Assembly (NCBI GenBank): GCA_023400235.1
Contig: JAEXFI010000004.1
Span: 19,236-83,235, forward strand
Source: Bacillota bacterium
GTDB lineage: Bacteria > Bacillota > Clostridia > Acetivibrionales > DSM-1351
Length of the DNA: 64,000 nt
Direction: 5' to 3'
How positions within the stretch are numbered: the stretch's first letter is position 1; each line of letters begins with the position of its first letter. The position numbers and the translations under genes are program-made. Positions 1-9,127 of this stretch are shown here, piece after piece. Below the pieces are notes generated by a model. That model saw nothing but the letters and a program-made list of their open reading frames with translations. It was not told the DNA's origin and made no database searches.

Positions 1-823
1 TGTCATCAATTTCACCACGCTCAACGGCCTCACGTACGGGGCAGTCAGGCTCTGCAATATGGCTGCAGGAGCTGAACCTACAGGTATTAATATATTGCCT
101 GAATTCCGGATAACATTTTTCCAGTTCGCCGTACTGCAAATCCGTCAATTCATAGGAACTGAAGCCCGGAGTATCAGCAACATAGCCTCCGTATTTCAGC
201 TCCATCAATTCAGCATGTCTGGTGGTATGCTTTCCTCTTTCTATCTTATGGCTTACTTTTCCGGTCTCCATAACCCAGGCATCCATTATATGGTTTAGGA
301 TGGTGGATTTTCCAACACCTGACTGACCGGCAAAAACACTGGCATGGTCCTTCAGTTCCTCCTTCAGATGCCTGTAGCCCATGTTTTTAACCGAACTGAT
401 ATCTATGCAATTATAGCCCGCCAGCGAATAAGCCTCTCGGATATGGCTGGCATTGCCATCGTCAATATCTATTTTATTAATGCAGATAAGAACATTCAAA
501 CCCTTCATTTCTGCGGTAATAAGCAGCTTGTCCAGCAGCATGAAATCAGGACTTGGTGCCTTAACCGCCACTACGATAACCATCTGGTCAATGTTTGCTA
601 TTGCAGGGCGCAGCAATTCCGACGTACGTTTTCGGATTTCATCAATATTTCCCAATTTCTCCTGTAGGTTCAGAACACTGAAAACAACCTTGTCCCCTGG
701 AAGAGGAATAATTGAATCCTTTCTGAAAACTCCCCTGGGCTTGCACTCAAATACGTCTCCGTCTATATCCTCTTTTACGTAGTAAAAACCACCAATTCCT
801 TTTAAAATCACTCCTGTTGGCAA
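1..823 (-). CDS. rsgA: Ribosome small subunit biogenesis GTPase RsgA (C-terminus cut by window edge)
   Basis: This is a circularly permuted GTPase that helps mature the 30S subunit. On the reverse strand I read the permuted order of G motifs: NKID (G4), then GQSGVGKST (G1), then DTPGFSS (G3). The C-terminal zinc-binding cluster CRFSSCSHIAEPDC follows near bases 45-90. The gene starts at a TTG at 823, chosen because AGGAGGT (830-836) sits 6 bases upstream; the protein begins MPTGVILKGIGG. The last few codons lie beyond base 1. It is the distal gene of the prpC-prkC-rsgA run and probably shares its transcript. Identification is firm from the motifs and gene order. Confidence 0.93.
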   Translation of the reverse strand, partial: MPTGVILKGIGGFYYVKEDIDGDVFECKPRGVFRKDSIIPLPGDKVVFSVLNLQEKLGNIDEIRKRTSELLRPAIANIDQMVIVVAVKAPSPDFMLLDKLLITAEMKGLNVLICINKIDIDDGNASHIREAYSLAGYNCIDISSVKNMGYRHLKEELKDHASVFAGQSGVGKSTILNHIMDAWVMETGKVSHKIERGKHTTRHAELMELKYGGYVADTPGFSSYELTDLQYGELEKCYPEFRQYINTCRFSSCSHIAEPDCPVREAVERGEIDD

Positions 824-849
824 TAAGTTACCTCCTGTTTGCCCGTGTC

Positions 850-2667
850 CTAATTTCCTTCATTGCCTGTATTTTTATTCTGGTTATCTACCGGTAACGA
901 GGGTTGGGAAGTGTCAGACGGCCCCTGGGTTTCTGGATCCTTTCCCCCAGAAGTATCAGAAGGCTGGGACTGCTGCGCAGTATCTGTGGAGGGAGACTGC
1001 TGCTCAACTGTCAGCCATATGGTGACGGTTTCTCCTTCTTCCACCTCTGTATATGCCGCAGGCAATTGCTTGTTGACAATACCTTTTGCCCCAGCCGGAA
1101 TTATTGTTCCAAGCTGCAGCTTGTTATCCGCCAAAGCCTTTTGCGCCTCTTCCTCGTTTTTGCCAACCAGGTTGGGCACCTTGATACGCTTTGTTTCTTT
1201 TCCCTTGCTCACATATATTATTACTTCTGTTCCTTCATCAACCTCTTCTCCTGCGGCAGGCTCGGTCCTGATTACATAATCCGCCTCAATATCGTCATTG
1301 AATTCTTTTTCAATCCTGGATTTCAGATTGCTTGACTCCATTTCCTTCTGGGCTTCCCTGTATTCCCTGTCCTTAACCTCCGGCACCTTTGACATTTTTC
1401 GTCCGCTGCTTACTGTCAATTCCAGACTTGTATAATTTCCGCTCTTGTAATCTGTTCCGGGAGGAATGCTCTGGTCGATTATCATACCCTTTGCAATTGT
1501 TTGGCTTTCCTGCCAGGTAGGAGTAATCTTAAAACCTTTACCCTCCAACTCAGCCTTTACCGCTTCATATTCTCTACCCACATAATTGTCCAATTTGTAT
1601 GGCTCTGTGTTGTCACCCTTTGTCAACAGGCTGATGGCCATAATAACCACGAATGTTATTACAACCACACTTGTAATACCTGCCAGCCAGTAAGTAAGAT
1701 TGGTTTTCTTTTTTTCCTTTTTAAGATCGTTCTTTTTATTGTTGTATTCATTGCTTCTGGCCTCATTGGAATTCCTTGCGGAATTGACAGGCTTCATGCG
1801 TATGGTGGACTGTCCGTTGATATTGTCCCTGCCCACAAAGCCTCCCTGAGGCTGTACCAGCACCCGGTTCAAGTCATTTATCATTGAGGTGGCAGACTGA
1901 TACCTTACATTCTGCTCCTTCTGTATTGCCTTCATTATTATTTCATTTACGCCATAGGGCAGGCTGGGAACAAGCTTATGCGGTTCCACAGGTATTTCCT
2001 GGATGTGCTTTAACGCAACAGAAACAGGAGTATCCCCGTCAAAAGGCACCTTGCCGGTAACCATTTCATATAAGGCTATTCCAAGGGAATACAAATCTGA
2101 TTTTTCGTCTATAAAACCGCCTCTGGCCTGTTCTGGAGAAAAATAGTGTACAGAACCAATAGTACTGCCTACCATTGTAATGGTTGACGAGGTCACAGCC
2201 CTTGCAATTCCAAAATCCGTCACCTTGGCTATACCCTCTTTTGTCAGCAGTATATTATGAGGCTTTATGTCCCTATGTACAATGTTGTTCTTGTGGGCGT
2301 GCTCGATTGCAGAACATATCTGAATTGTTATTTTTACGGCATCCTGCCAGTTTATGGCTCCGTGCTTGTTGATAAACTCCTTTAAAGTCATACCGTCAAC
2401 ATATTCCATGACAATATAATGTATGTCCTCCTGGTGGCCTACATCATAGATGGAAACAACATTGGGATGTGACAGGCTTGCAACTGCCTGCGCCTCTACC
2501 TTAAAACGTTTCACAAATTCTTCGTCATTGGTAAACTCGGAACGTAATACTTTTATTGCGACAAATCTGTTCAGAAGGGTGCATTTAGCCTTGTAAACCA
2601 CAGCCATTCCGCCGCCCCCGATTTTTTCAAGCAAAAGGTATCTGTTTCCTAATATTTGACCTTCCAT
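850..2667 (-). CDS. prkC: PASTA-domain Ser/Thr protein kinase (PrkC/Stk1 family)
   Basis: This membrane kinase senses muropeptides or lipid II through extracellular PASTA domains and phosphorylates cell-wall, translation and stress targets. The 605-residue protein has an N-terminal Hanks-type kinase domain (about residues 10-270) with the glycine loop IGGGGMAVVYKAK, the lysine in AIKVL, the catalytic loop HRDIKPHN and DFG. A charged juxtamembrane stretch precedes one transmembrane helix near residues 330-355. Three PASTA repeats follow (about 365-560), then a Ser/Thr/Gln/Pro-rich tail. The partner phosphatase is encoded immediately upstream, 13 bp away. Three PASTA domains is a usual number for Firmicutes. 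Confidence is high. Confidence 0.96.
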   Translation of the reverse strand: MEGQILGNRYLLLEKIGGGGMAVVYKAKCTLLNRFVAIKVLRSEFTNDEEFVKRFKVEAQAVASLSHPNVVSIYDVGHQEDIHYIVMEYVDGMTLKEFINKHGAINWQDAVKITIQICSAIEHAHKNNIVHRDIKPHNILLTKEGIAKVTDFGIARAVTSSTITMVGSTIGSVHYFSPEQARGGFIDEKSDLYSLGIALYEMVTGKVPFDGDTPVSVALKHIQEIPVEPHKLVPSLPYGVNEIIMKAIQKEQNVRYQSATSMINDLNRVLVQPQGGFVGRDNINGQSTIRMKPVNSARNSNEARSNEYNNKKNDLKKEKKKTNLTYWLAGITSVVVITFVVIMAISLLTKGDNTEPYKLDNYVGREYEAVKAELEGKGFKITPTWQESQTIAKGMIIDQSIPPGTDYKSGNYTSLELTVSSGRKMSKVPEVKDREYREAQKEMESSNLKSRIEKEFNDDIEADYVIRTEPAAGEEVDEGTEVIIYVSKGKETKRIKVPNLVGKNEEEAQKALADNKLQLGTIIPAGAKGIVNKQLPAAYTEVEEGETVTIWLTVEQQSPSTDTAQQSQPSDTSGGKDPETQGPSDTSQPSLPVDNQNKNTGNEGN

Positions 2668-2680
2668 ATTTCACCTCTGT

Positions 2681-3406
2681 TTATATTTTCCCAACTATCA
2701 CGGTTATATTATCTTCCCCACCATTATTATTAGCATTTTGAACCAAAGTATCACATGCATTCTGGGGTTCTTCGTTTTTGTTGATTATTTCAAATATTTC
2801 ATCCTCTGAAAGCATGTTTGTCAAACCATCCGTACAAAGAAGCACCACATATTCCTCCTTGACCTCCAGTTCATATGTATCTACCTGCAACTCAGGTTCA
2901 CAGCCCACAGCCCGGGTTATAAGATTTTTTTTGGGATGATTTATTGCCTCATCCTTTGTAATGGAACCGTTTTTTACAAGTTCTTCAATAAAGGAATGAT
3001 CCCAGGTAATCTTCTCAATTGAGTCCGCTTTTATTATATACACCCTGCTGTCACCAACATGGCCTATATATAGTTTTCTGTTTTTAAGTACGGTTATTAT
3101 CAGTGTTGTACCCATCCCCTGGGTGGCTTCATCCAATATGGAAAAATTATATATCTCGTCATTAACTCTTGTAATTATATCACTAAGCATTTCGGAAATA
3201 TTTTCCTGCTGCCAATCAGCTTTAAGCAGTAAATTGCACACAGAATCTACAGCCATTTTGCTTGCAACTTCTCCGCATTTGTGGCCGCCCATTCCATCAG
3301 CTATAACAAAGCAGGTTGGTATGCCGGGATATCCAACCAATACGTTACAGTTGTCCTCGTTCAGTTGTCTTTTTAGTCCTCTATCTGTTCTAATACCGTA
3401 CCTCAA
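2681..3406 (-). CDS. prpC: PP2C-family protein phosphatase (PrpC/Stp)
   Basis: This metal-dependent phosphatase reverses PrkC phosphorylation. It carries the PP2C hallmarks: RTDRGLKRQLNEDN at the start, the metal-binding DGMGGH, GHVGDSR in the middle, LCTDGLTN, and the terminal GGEDNITVIV. I place the start at the TTG at 3406. The sequence CAGGAGTG lies just upstream of it, and the resulting N-terminus (MRYGIRTDRG) is the standard one. A GTG at 3430 would add eight residues and would put the ribosome binding site inside the coding sequence. It lies between rlmN and prkC in one operon. Confidence 0.94.
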   Translation of the reverse strand: MRYGIRTDRGLKRQLNEDNCNVLVGYPGIPTCFVIADGMGGHKCGEVASKMAVDSVCNLLLKADWQQENISEMLSDIITRVNDEIYNFSILDEATQGMGTTLIITVLKNRKLYIGHVGDSRVYIIKADSIEKITWDHSFIEELVKNGSITKDEAINHPKKNLITRAVGCEPELQVDTYELEVKEEYVVLLCTDGLTNMLSEDEIFEIINKNEEPQNACDTLVQNANNNGGEDNITVIVGKI

Positions 3407-3445
3407 AACAATCACTCCTGAAACAAACACCTAAATACCAAAAGC

Positions 3446-4480
3446 TCAATTTGCATTACTGTCAATTCTGTTTTTTCTAAGTTGACCGCACGCAGCATTT
3501 ATATCGCTGCCCAGCTCTCTTCTAACAGTAGTTTCAATTCCTCTTGATTCCATAATGTTTTTAAATTTGTCTATCTGAATTCGCGAGCTTTTTTTATATC
3601 CGTTGCCCTGAACAGTATTAACGGGAATGAGATTAACATGGCAAAGCATCCCTTTTAATAAACCTGCCAGTTCTCTGGCGTCCTGCTCCGAATCGTTTTC
3701 TCCTGAAATCATTGCATATTCAAAGGTTATCCTTCTTTTAGTGCTCTCAGTATATATCTTACATGCTGAGATTAATTTGTCAATAGAATAGGCCTTGTTG
3801 ACAGGCATCATGGCAGAGCGCTTATGGTCTTTTGCGCTGTGCAGCGACACCGACAGGGTGACTGGAATATTCTCCTCTGCCAGCTTGAGGATTCCTGGAA
3901 CAATTCCGCAGGTGGAAAGTGAAATATTTCTCATGCCTATCATCAGACCATCTGGATGATTTATTATCCTCAGGAAATTTACTACATTGTCAAAATTGTC
4001 CAGAGGCTCTCCAATACCCATTAAAACTATATGCCCCACTCTATTTCCCGAATCCTCCTGCATTGTCATAACCTGATCCAGCATTTCTCCCGCGGTCAGA
4101 TTTCTGGAAAAACTGGCTCCCGTGGAAGCACAAAAGGTGCAGCCCATCCTGCAGCCCGCCTGTGAAGATATGCATGCGGTATAGCCATGCTTGTATTCCA
4201 TAAGCACACTTTCAATTATATTCCCGTCATCAAGTTCAAACAAATATTTTGCCGTTGAATCTATTCTGGACTGAAGCTTGTTGACCAGCTTCAGCCTGCT
4301 GATTTTGCAAACCTTGCTCAATTCCTGTCTTAGCTGCTTTGAAAGGTTTGACATTTCATCTATATTTTTTATACCACTGTTTACCCACTTGAAAATCTGC
4401 TTTGCCCTGAACTTCTGTTCACCCATTTGCAGGAGCAGTTGTTCCAGTTCCTCCAGATTCATATCCATTAAATTTTTCAT
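3446..4480 (-). CDS. rlmN: 23S rRNA (adenine2503-C2)-methyltransferase RlmN
   Basis: This radical SAM enzyme makes m2A2503 in 23S rRNA and m2A37 in some tRNAs. The 344-residue protein has an N-terminal accessory domain (residues 1-90), the iron-sulfur cluster motif CRMGCTFC, and the glycine-rich GIGEPLDN. A C-terminal cysteine lies in INAACGQLR, at the position expected for the resolving cysteine. Other conserved blocks are present, including SLHS and VNLIPVN. The start ATG at 4480 follows a GGAGAAG sequence. The gene keeps its usual Firmicutes place between rsmB and prpC, but about 300 bp of repeat-bearing DNA separates it from rsmB. Confidence 0.95.
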   Translation of the reverse strand: MKNLMDMNLEELEQLLLQMGEQKFRAKQIFKWVNSGIKNIDEMSNLSKQLRQELSKVCKISRLKLVNKLQSRIDSTAKYLFELDDGNIIESVLMEYKHGYTACISSQAGCRMGCTFCASTGASFSRNLTAGEMLDQVMTMQEDSGNRVGHIVLMGIGEPLDNFDNVVNFLRIINHPDGLMIGMRNISLSTCGIVPGILKLAEENIPVTLSVSLHSAKDHKRSAMMPVNKAYSIDKLISACKIYTESTKRRITFEYAMISGENDSEQDARELAGLLKGMLCHVNLIPVNTVQGNGYKKSSRIQIDKFKNIMESRGIETTVRRELGSDINAACGQLRKNRIDSNAN

Positions 4481-4786
4481 ATGCTTTTCTCAGCTTCTCC
4501 ATATCCTGCAAATAAATACCGGCGTCCCGCGTGTTTTCCGGCAGATTATTTTTGATTATATACCAATTTTATTTTATATCAAAAATAAATAAAAAATTAT
4601 TGCTTTTTCTTTACAATTACTTTACCCTCACCATGTTTACTAAAGTAAAATGGTATTAGTTGAATTCCTTGAACTACCATATCATATCTTCCTTCATTCA
4701 ATTACCTTACCCTAACCATGTTTACTAAAGTAAAATGGTATTAGTTGAATTCCTTGAACTACCATATCATATCTTCCTTCATTCAA
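4481..4786. repeat. 85-bp tandem repeat with palindrome, derived from the rsmB 3' end
   Basis: Two full units of 85 bp (about 4614-4698 and 4699-4783) are followed by a third start that is the real rsmB 3' end, with CAATTAC recurring at 4614, 4699 and 4784. Both full units contain a near-perfect 25-bp palindrome, ACCAT-n-TTTACT-AA-AGTAAA-n-ATGGT (4630-4654 and 4715-4739). The third copy diverges at this point because it codes for the C-terminal SKMVRVK of RsmB. The hairpins may stop or slow transcription leaving rsmB. The rest of this intergenic stretch, between rlmN and rsmB, is AT-rich. Confidence 0.85.
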
Positions 4787-6136
4787 TTACTTTACCCTCA
4801 CCATTTTACTTATGAAAAAGCCGTCTGTCTGATGAGTGTTGGGGTATAACTGAATATACCCCTCCTGTGCTGTTGCTGTCTTAAGCTTATCAGGGAGCAA
4901 TTGCTCAAAGCCCAACAGTTTGTAATCCTTGTTTTGACACAGGAAGGCTTTGACATTTTCCAGGTTTTCCTCGGGCTGTATGGTACAAGTACTGTATACA
5001 AGGCAGCCCCCAGGCTTTACATAGCCTGCTGCATTTTCCAGCACCTTTTTCTGGAGCGCCACTATCTCCTTCTGTTGTGACAGGTTTCCGGAATACTTTA
5101 TATCGGGTTTCTTTCTTATAATTCCAAGTCCTGTGCAGGGCGCATCCACCAGAACCCTGTCAGCCTTTCCTTTAAGGCTTTCATCAAAGACGGCGGCATC
5201 AAATAATTGAGTTTTTACAATCCCTATTCCCAGCCTGGAGGCTGTACCTTCCACAAGCCTCAGCTTGTGCTCATGTATGTCCCGTGCCAGCACGGTGCCT
5301 TTATTATTCATAAGCTGGGCGAGATGTGTGGCCTTGCCGCCCGGAGCACTGCACACATCCAAAGCCAGTTGGCCCTCTTCCGGCTCCAGCACCACAGACG
5401 CCAGCATTGAGCTTTCATCCTGTACAGTAAAATATCCCTTTTGGAAGGCTTCCAGCCTGGATATTGAGGACGGGTTTTCCAATACCGCTGCCTCCTTCAG
5501 GTATTTTCCCGCTCTGGCCCTGCAGCCCTCCTGACTAAGAGCCTCCAGCAATTTCTCAGATGTTGTTTTAAGGGTATTGACCCTTACGCTAAAGTCAGGA
5601 ACGGCATTATTGCTTTTCAGCAGTTCCTCGGTAAACTCCCCGCCAAACAGCCTAAGCCAGCCGTCCACCAGTTCCCTTGGATGAGAGTAAACAATGCTTA
5701 AATATCCGGCAATATCCTTCCTTTCGGGATAGGGTATGCTGTCCCTGCTTCTTGTGATATTTCTCAGCACCGCGTTTACAAAACGACTGGAAGCCTGGTG
5801 TCCATATCTCTTGGCCAGGTCAACACTCGTATTGCAGGCAGCAGACGGAGGTATCCTGTCAGTGTGCAGCAGTTGGTATATTCCCAGCCTCAGTATGTTT
5901 CTTATCCAGGGCGACATCTTTTTTGCCTTTACACTGGAAAAACGATCTAGTACATAATCAATTTCCATAAGCCATTTAACAGTGCCATAGGCCAGCTCAG
6001 TGGCAAAGGCCCGGTCAATTTCTCTCAGTTCTCCGGCTTCCAGGTGTTTATTCACTGAAATATTTGAATACGCCTTGTTTTCATTTATATCATATAATAT
6101 TTTCAAGGCTGTTTCTCTAGCCTGATCTATAGCCAT
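4787..6136 (-). CDS. rsmB: 16S rRNA (cytosine967-C5)-methyltransferase RsmB
   Basis: This enzyme makes m5C967 in 16S rRNA. The 449-residue protein has an N-terminal NusB-like RNA-binding domain (about 1-135, ARETALKILYDINENKAYSN) and a C-terminal SAM-dependent methyltransferase domain. SAM-binding DVCSAPGGKATHLA, the catalytic cysteine in DAPCTGLG and the second cysteine in VYSTCTIQPEEN are all visible. Length and architecture match the family. The gene starts 20 bp after the zinc-peptidase stop codon. Its last codons seed the 85-bp tandem repeat downstream. Confidence 0.95.
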   Translation of the reverse strand: MAIDQARETALKILYDINENKAYSNISVNKHLEAGELREIDRAFATELAYGTVKWLMEIDYVLDRFSSVKAKKMSPWIRNILRLGIYQLLHTDRIPPSAACNTSVDLAKRYGHQASSRFVNAVLRNITRSRDSIPYPERKDIAGYLSIVYSHPRELVDGWLRLFGGEFTEELLKSNNAVPDFSVRVNTLKTTSEKLLEALSQEGCRARAGKYLKEAAVLENPSSISRLEAFQKGYFTVQDESSMLASVVLEPEEGQLALDVCSAPGGKATHLAQLMNNKGTVLARDIHEHKLRLVEGTASRLGIGIVKTQLFDAAVFDESLKGKADRVLVDAPCTGLGIIRKKPDIKYSGNLSQQKEIVALQKKVLENAAGYVKPGGCLVYSTCTIQPEENLENVKAFLCQNKDYKLLGFEQLLPDKLKTATAQEGYIQLYPNTHQTDGFFISKMVRVK

Positions 6137-6156
6137 ATATTCTCCAATACCCGTTA

Positions 6157-6855
6157 TTAGTCTCTGTTCCTGCGGTTTCCTGCCAGCAGCAGCAACCTCA
6201 AAAAGTTTGCAATTGCAACCAGTGCCGAGGCCACATAAGTTAACGCTGCCGCGTTCAGAACCTTTTTAGCAGCCGTCAGCTCTTCATTTATTAATATGTT
6301 ATGCCTGTCCAGGTCTTGAATAGCTCTCTTGCTGGCATTGAACTCCACCGGCAGCGTTATCAGATAGAAAAGTATTGCTGCGGCAAAAAGCAGCAAGCCG
6401 ATGTTAATCAGAACAGGCCAGCTCATTACCAGACCCAGGATTGCCAGGGTTGGACCTGCCTGGGAGCCAAGGTTTGCCACCGGCACCAGATAACTTCTCA
6501 GAGCCAGCGGCCCGTAGCCGGCACTGTGCTGTATGGCATGTCCGGTTTCATGTGCAGCCACACCCACAGCTGCAACTGATATGCTGGAATAGGTGGAATC
6601 CGACAAACGAAGCTCCCTGCTTCTCGGGTCATAGTGATCTGTTAGCTGTCCGCCCACACGAGTAACCTTTACATCACTTATGCCGTTTGCCTGAAGCAGG
6701 TATCTTGCCACATCTGCTCCTGTCATGTTCTTAGAGTTTCCTGTATTCCTGTACCGGTTAAAGGTTCCTCTGACGCGGAAGGAAGCTATCATTGAAATAA
6801 TTACTGCAGGTACTACCAAAGTCAGATAATACTGATCCATATAAAAAAATCCCAT
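6157..6855 (-). CDS. YugP-like membrane zinc metallopeptidase
   Basis: This is a predicted membrane-embedded neutral zinc metallopeptidase of the YugP family (DUF2268/Zn_peptidase_2). The 232-residue protein has an N-terminal helix (about 6-25), the zinc motif HETGHAIQH near residue 103, and hydrophobic helices around 115-175 and 205-225. Its physiological substrate is not known. It conserves the clostridial position between the DUF116 gene and rsmB. The start at 6855 follows GGAGAGGAG. Family assignment is good and function is open. Confidence 0.85.
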   Translation of the reverse strand: MGFFYMDQYYLTLVVPAVIISMIASFRVRGTFNRYRNTGNSKNMTGADVARYLLQANGISDVKVTRVGGQLTDHYDPRSRELRLSDSTYSSISVAAVGVAAHETGHAIQHSAGYGPLALRSYLVPVANLGSQAGPTLAILGLVMSWPVLINIGLLLFAAAILFYLITLPVEFNASKRAIQDLDRHNILINEELTAAKKVLNAAALTYVASALVAIANFLRLLLLAGNRRNRD

Positions 6856-6932
6856 TAATTTACTCCTCTCCCTTCAATATTTATCATTTCATGACCACCC
6901 CTGCCGGTAAAGTCGGCTGTATAGGCCTCAGC

Positions 6933-7688
6933 CTAATAGGTCAATTGCTCCACCCTTTTCCTTATGTCCGACAATTCCACATCGGTATTGAAGCATGGGC
7001 CGCAGGGCTGCCTGTTTACCACCCCTATTACCGGAATCCCCCTCACATCCAGTATTCCGCTCATCAGGTCTCTTTCACAGGCTACAGAAATAATAAGCCT
7101 TGGCTTGTTTTCCTTGATTACCTTCCTGGCAACAGTTCCGCCTGTGGCTATATAAACACTGATGTTTTTTTGCGCAGTATATTCCAGCAGTTCTCCTATT
7201 TTGCATTTGCCGCACCTTTTGCAAACCCCGGGATTGCTGGTGACCTTGAGACCGCACTGGCTGTTTTGTAAGCAGTGCGGCAAAAGGAGCATGACCTCCG
7301 AGGAATTGTACTTTTTATTTTCACATTCCACAACTATATTGTTAAGCTCTATATATAAGAGCCGGATACTCTTTCTAAGCCTTTTGTCCGCCTTTGAAAA
7401 TACCAGGGCCAAGGGAAGCATCACCTGCATTCCTGCCCTGGTTAAGAGCAGCCGCAAGCCTTCTGACTTCCTGTTGACAAAGGTCAAAACAATTGCAAGG
7501 CTCATTGCCAGCAGCAAAAGACAGCTCAATCCCAGCAGCGCAATAAGGCAAACCAGTATTATATTGTACGCTGTCAGTGTAGCATATGCATACGCCACAC
7601 TAATGCCTGCAAGCAGAGCAGCAAATGCCCCCAGTATTATTATTGATGTCCTTACAAAAATTTTTATGTTACCTTCCAAGCGTTTCAC
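6933..7688 (-). CDS. DUF116 family membrane protein with cysteine motifs
   Basis: This is a clostridial DUF116 protein of unknown function. It has two N-terminal transmembrane helices (about 10-65). A cytosolic domain follows with clustered cysteines (CLQNSQC, then CKRCGKC near residue 150, and later a CGPC), suggesting a metal or iron-sulfur site. The first codon is a GTG at 7688, which overlaps the 3' end of fmt by 20 bp, so translation is probably coupled. A TTG three codons later is an alternative start. Gene context is conserved with fmt in clostridia. No specific reaction can be assigned. Confidence 0.8.
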   Translation of the reverse strand: MKRLEGNIKIFVRTSIIILGAFAALLAGISVAYAYATLTAYNIILVCLIALLGLSCLLLLAMSLAIVLTFVNRKSEGLRLLLTRAGMQVMLPLALVFSKADKRLRKSIRLLYIELNNIVVECENKKYNSSEVMLLLPHCLQNSQCGLKVTSNPGVCKRCGKCKIGELLEYTAQKNISVYIATGGTVARKVIKENKPRLIISVACERDLMSGILDVRGIPVIGVVNRQPCGPCFNTDVELSDIRKRVEQLTY

Positions 7689-8607
7689 CTGTTTTTATTT
7701 CATGTCCTCTTATATATTCCTTTACACTCATTCTTCTGGAGGAGTCAAACTGAACCTCCAGGAGCAGTAGGTTCTCATCTGAGCATTTTACCAAAATTCC
7801 CTGATCATCAACCTTCAGGATTGTTCCGTTTTCCTGGCAGCTATCAGCACTTTCCTTCGTAAGTGCGGTCTTCCACACCCTCATTCTGTTTCCCTCCAGG
7901 AGGGTATACGCTCCTGGCCAGGGGTCGGTCCCCCTTACCAGGTTGTGTATCTCTGACGCTTTTTTGCTCCAGTCTATAAGACCAAGCTCCTTGTTCATCA
8001 TGGGAGCATACGTGGAGACAGAGTCATCCTGAGGTATTCTTTTCAGAGTACCCTTTTTAAGCTCCAAAAGTGTATCCCTTAAAACCTCGGCACCCAGCAC
8101 CGCCATTTCGTCATGCAATTCTCCCACAGTCATATCCGGCCCGATGTCAAGCTCTCTTTTTAAAAGCATGTCTCCCGTATCCAGCCCCACATCAGTAAAC
8201 ATAGTGGTAATCCCTGTCTTTTCCTCACCATTTATAACTGCCCAGTTAATTGGAGCCGCCCCTCTGTACGCAGGCAGCAGAGAACCATGCACATTTATAC
8301 AGCCCAGTACCGGAACCTCCAGCAGTTCCTTTGACAGGATTTTTCCATAAGCAGCCGTTATGAGAAGGTCAGGCTGCAGTTCCCGGATCTGCTCAACAAA
8401 TTCCAAGGTTTTTATCTTAGCAGGCTGTAATACCTGTATTCCGTTTTTTATAGCAAATTCCTTTACAGGAGGTGCAGTCAGTTTGTTGCCCCTGCCCTTT
8501 GGCTTGTCGGGCTGGGTAACGGCAGCAACCACTTCATAGCCTTCACTAACCAGCATTTCCAGACTTGGCACTGCGAAATCGGGAGTGCCCATAAATACTA
8601 TTTTCAA
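7669..8607 (-). CDS. fmt: Methionyl-tRNA formyltransferase
   Basis: This enzyme formylates initiator Met-tRNA using 10-formyl-tetrahydrofolate. The 312-residue protein shows the family signature: GTPDFAVPSL near the start, SLLPAYRGAAPINWA containing the formyl-THF site, and DTGDML. A C-terminal OB-like domain (about 205-312) binds tRNA. The start is a TTG at 8607 preceded by GGGAGG. It is followed closely by DUF116 and preceded by def, the classic def-fmt pair that adds and later removes the formyl group. Confidence 0.96.
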   Translation of the reverse strand: MKIVFMGTPDFAVPSLEMLVSEGYEVVAAVTQPDKPKGRGNKLTAPPVKEFAIKNGIQVLQPAKIKTLEFVEQIRELQPDLLITAAYGKILSKELLEVPVLGCINVHGSLLPAYRGAAPINWAVINGEEKTGITTMFTDVGLDTGDMLLKRELDIGPDMTVGELHDEMAVLGAEVLRDTLLELKKGTLKRIPQDDSVSTYAPMMNKELGLIDWSKKASEIHNLVRGTDPWPGAYTLLEGNRMRVWKTALTKESADSCQENGTILKVDDQGILVKCSDENLLLLEVQFDSSRRMSVKEYIRGHEIKTGETLGR

Positions 8608-8620
8608 AATAAAACCTCCC

Positions 8621-9097
8621 TTACTTCTGCATTTCCTCTATTTCCTTGGGGGTATACATTTTATGAGCCCTGTCCTTATAAAGTATCCCGTCCAGATGAT
8701 CCAGCTCATGGCAAACAGCTCTTGCAAAAAGCTCTTCAGCCTCAATTATCACTGTCTCGCCGTGTCTATCCATATATTTCACCTTAACATGCATTGGGCG
8801 CACCACATCTCCGGAGGTTCCCGGTATACTGAGACAGCCCTCGATTCCGTCCTGCTGTCCGCTCTGTTCCAGTATTACAGGATTTATCATTTCAAACAAG
8901 CCGTCTCCCACATCAACGACCACGACTCTCTTTAAAATACCCACCTGGGGAGCTGCAAGCCCAACGCCGTCAGCTTTATACATGGTGTCGGCCATGTCGT
9001 CCAGTAGTGTAAGAATCTTATTATCTATAACATCAACCGGTCTGCTCTTCTTTCTGAGAACATCGTCACCGTCTTTTCTTATTTCCCTGTAAGCCAT
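8621..9097 (-). CDS. def: Peptide deformylase
   Basis: This metalloenzyme removes the N-formyl group from nascent proteins. All three family motifs are visible in 158 residues: GVGLAAPQVG (motif 1), EGCLSIPG (motif 2, metal cysteine) and HELDHLDG (motif 3, HExxH-type metal site). A GGAGGTAA ribosome binding site precedes the ATG at 9097. It sits between priA and fmt, 13 bp from fmt. Confidence 0.96.
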   Translation of the reverse strand: MAYREIRKDGDDVLRKKSRPVDVIDNKILTLLDDMADTMYKADGVGLAAPQVGILKRVVVVDVGDGLFEMINPVILEQSGQQDGIEGCLSIPGTSGDVVRPMHVKVKYMDRHGETVIIEAEELFARAVCHELDHLDGILYKDRAHKMYTPKEIEEMQK

Positions 9098-9127
9098 TAT
9101 TTACCTCCGGCAATCTATTTTTCATAA

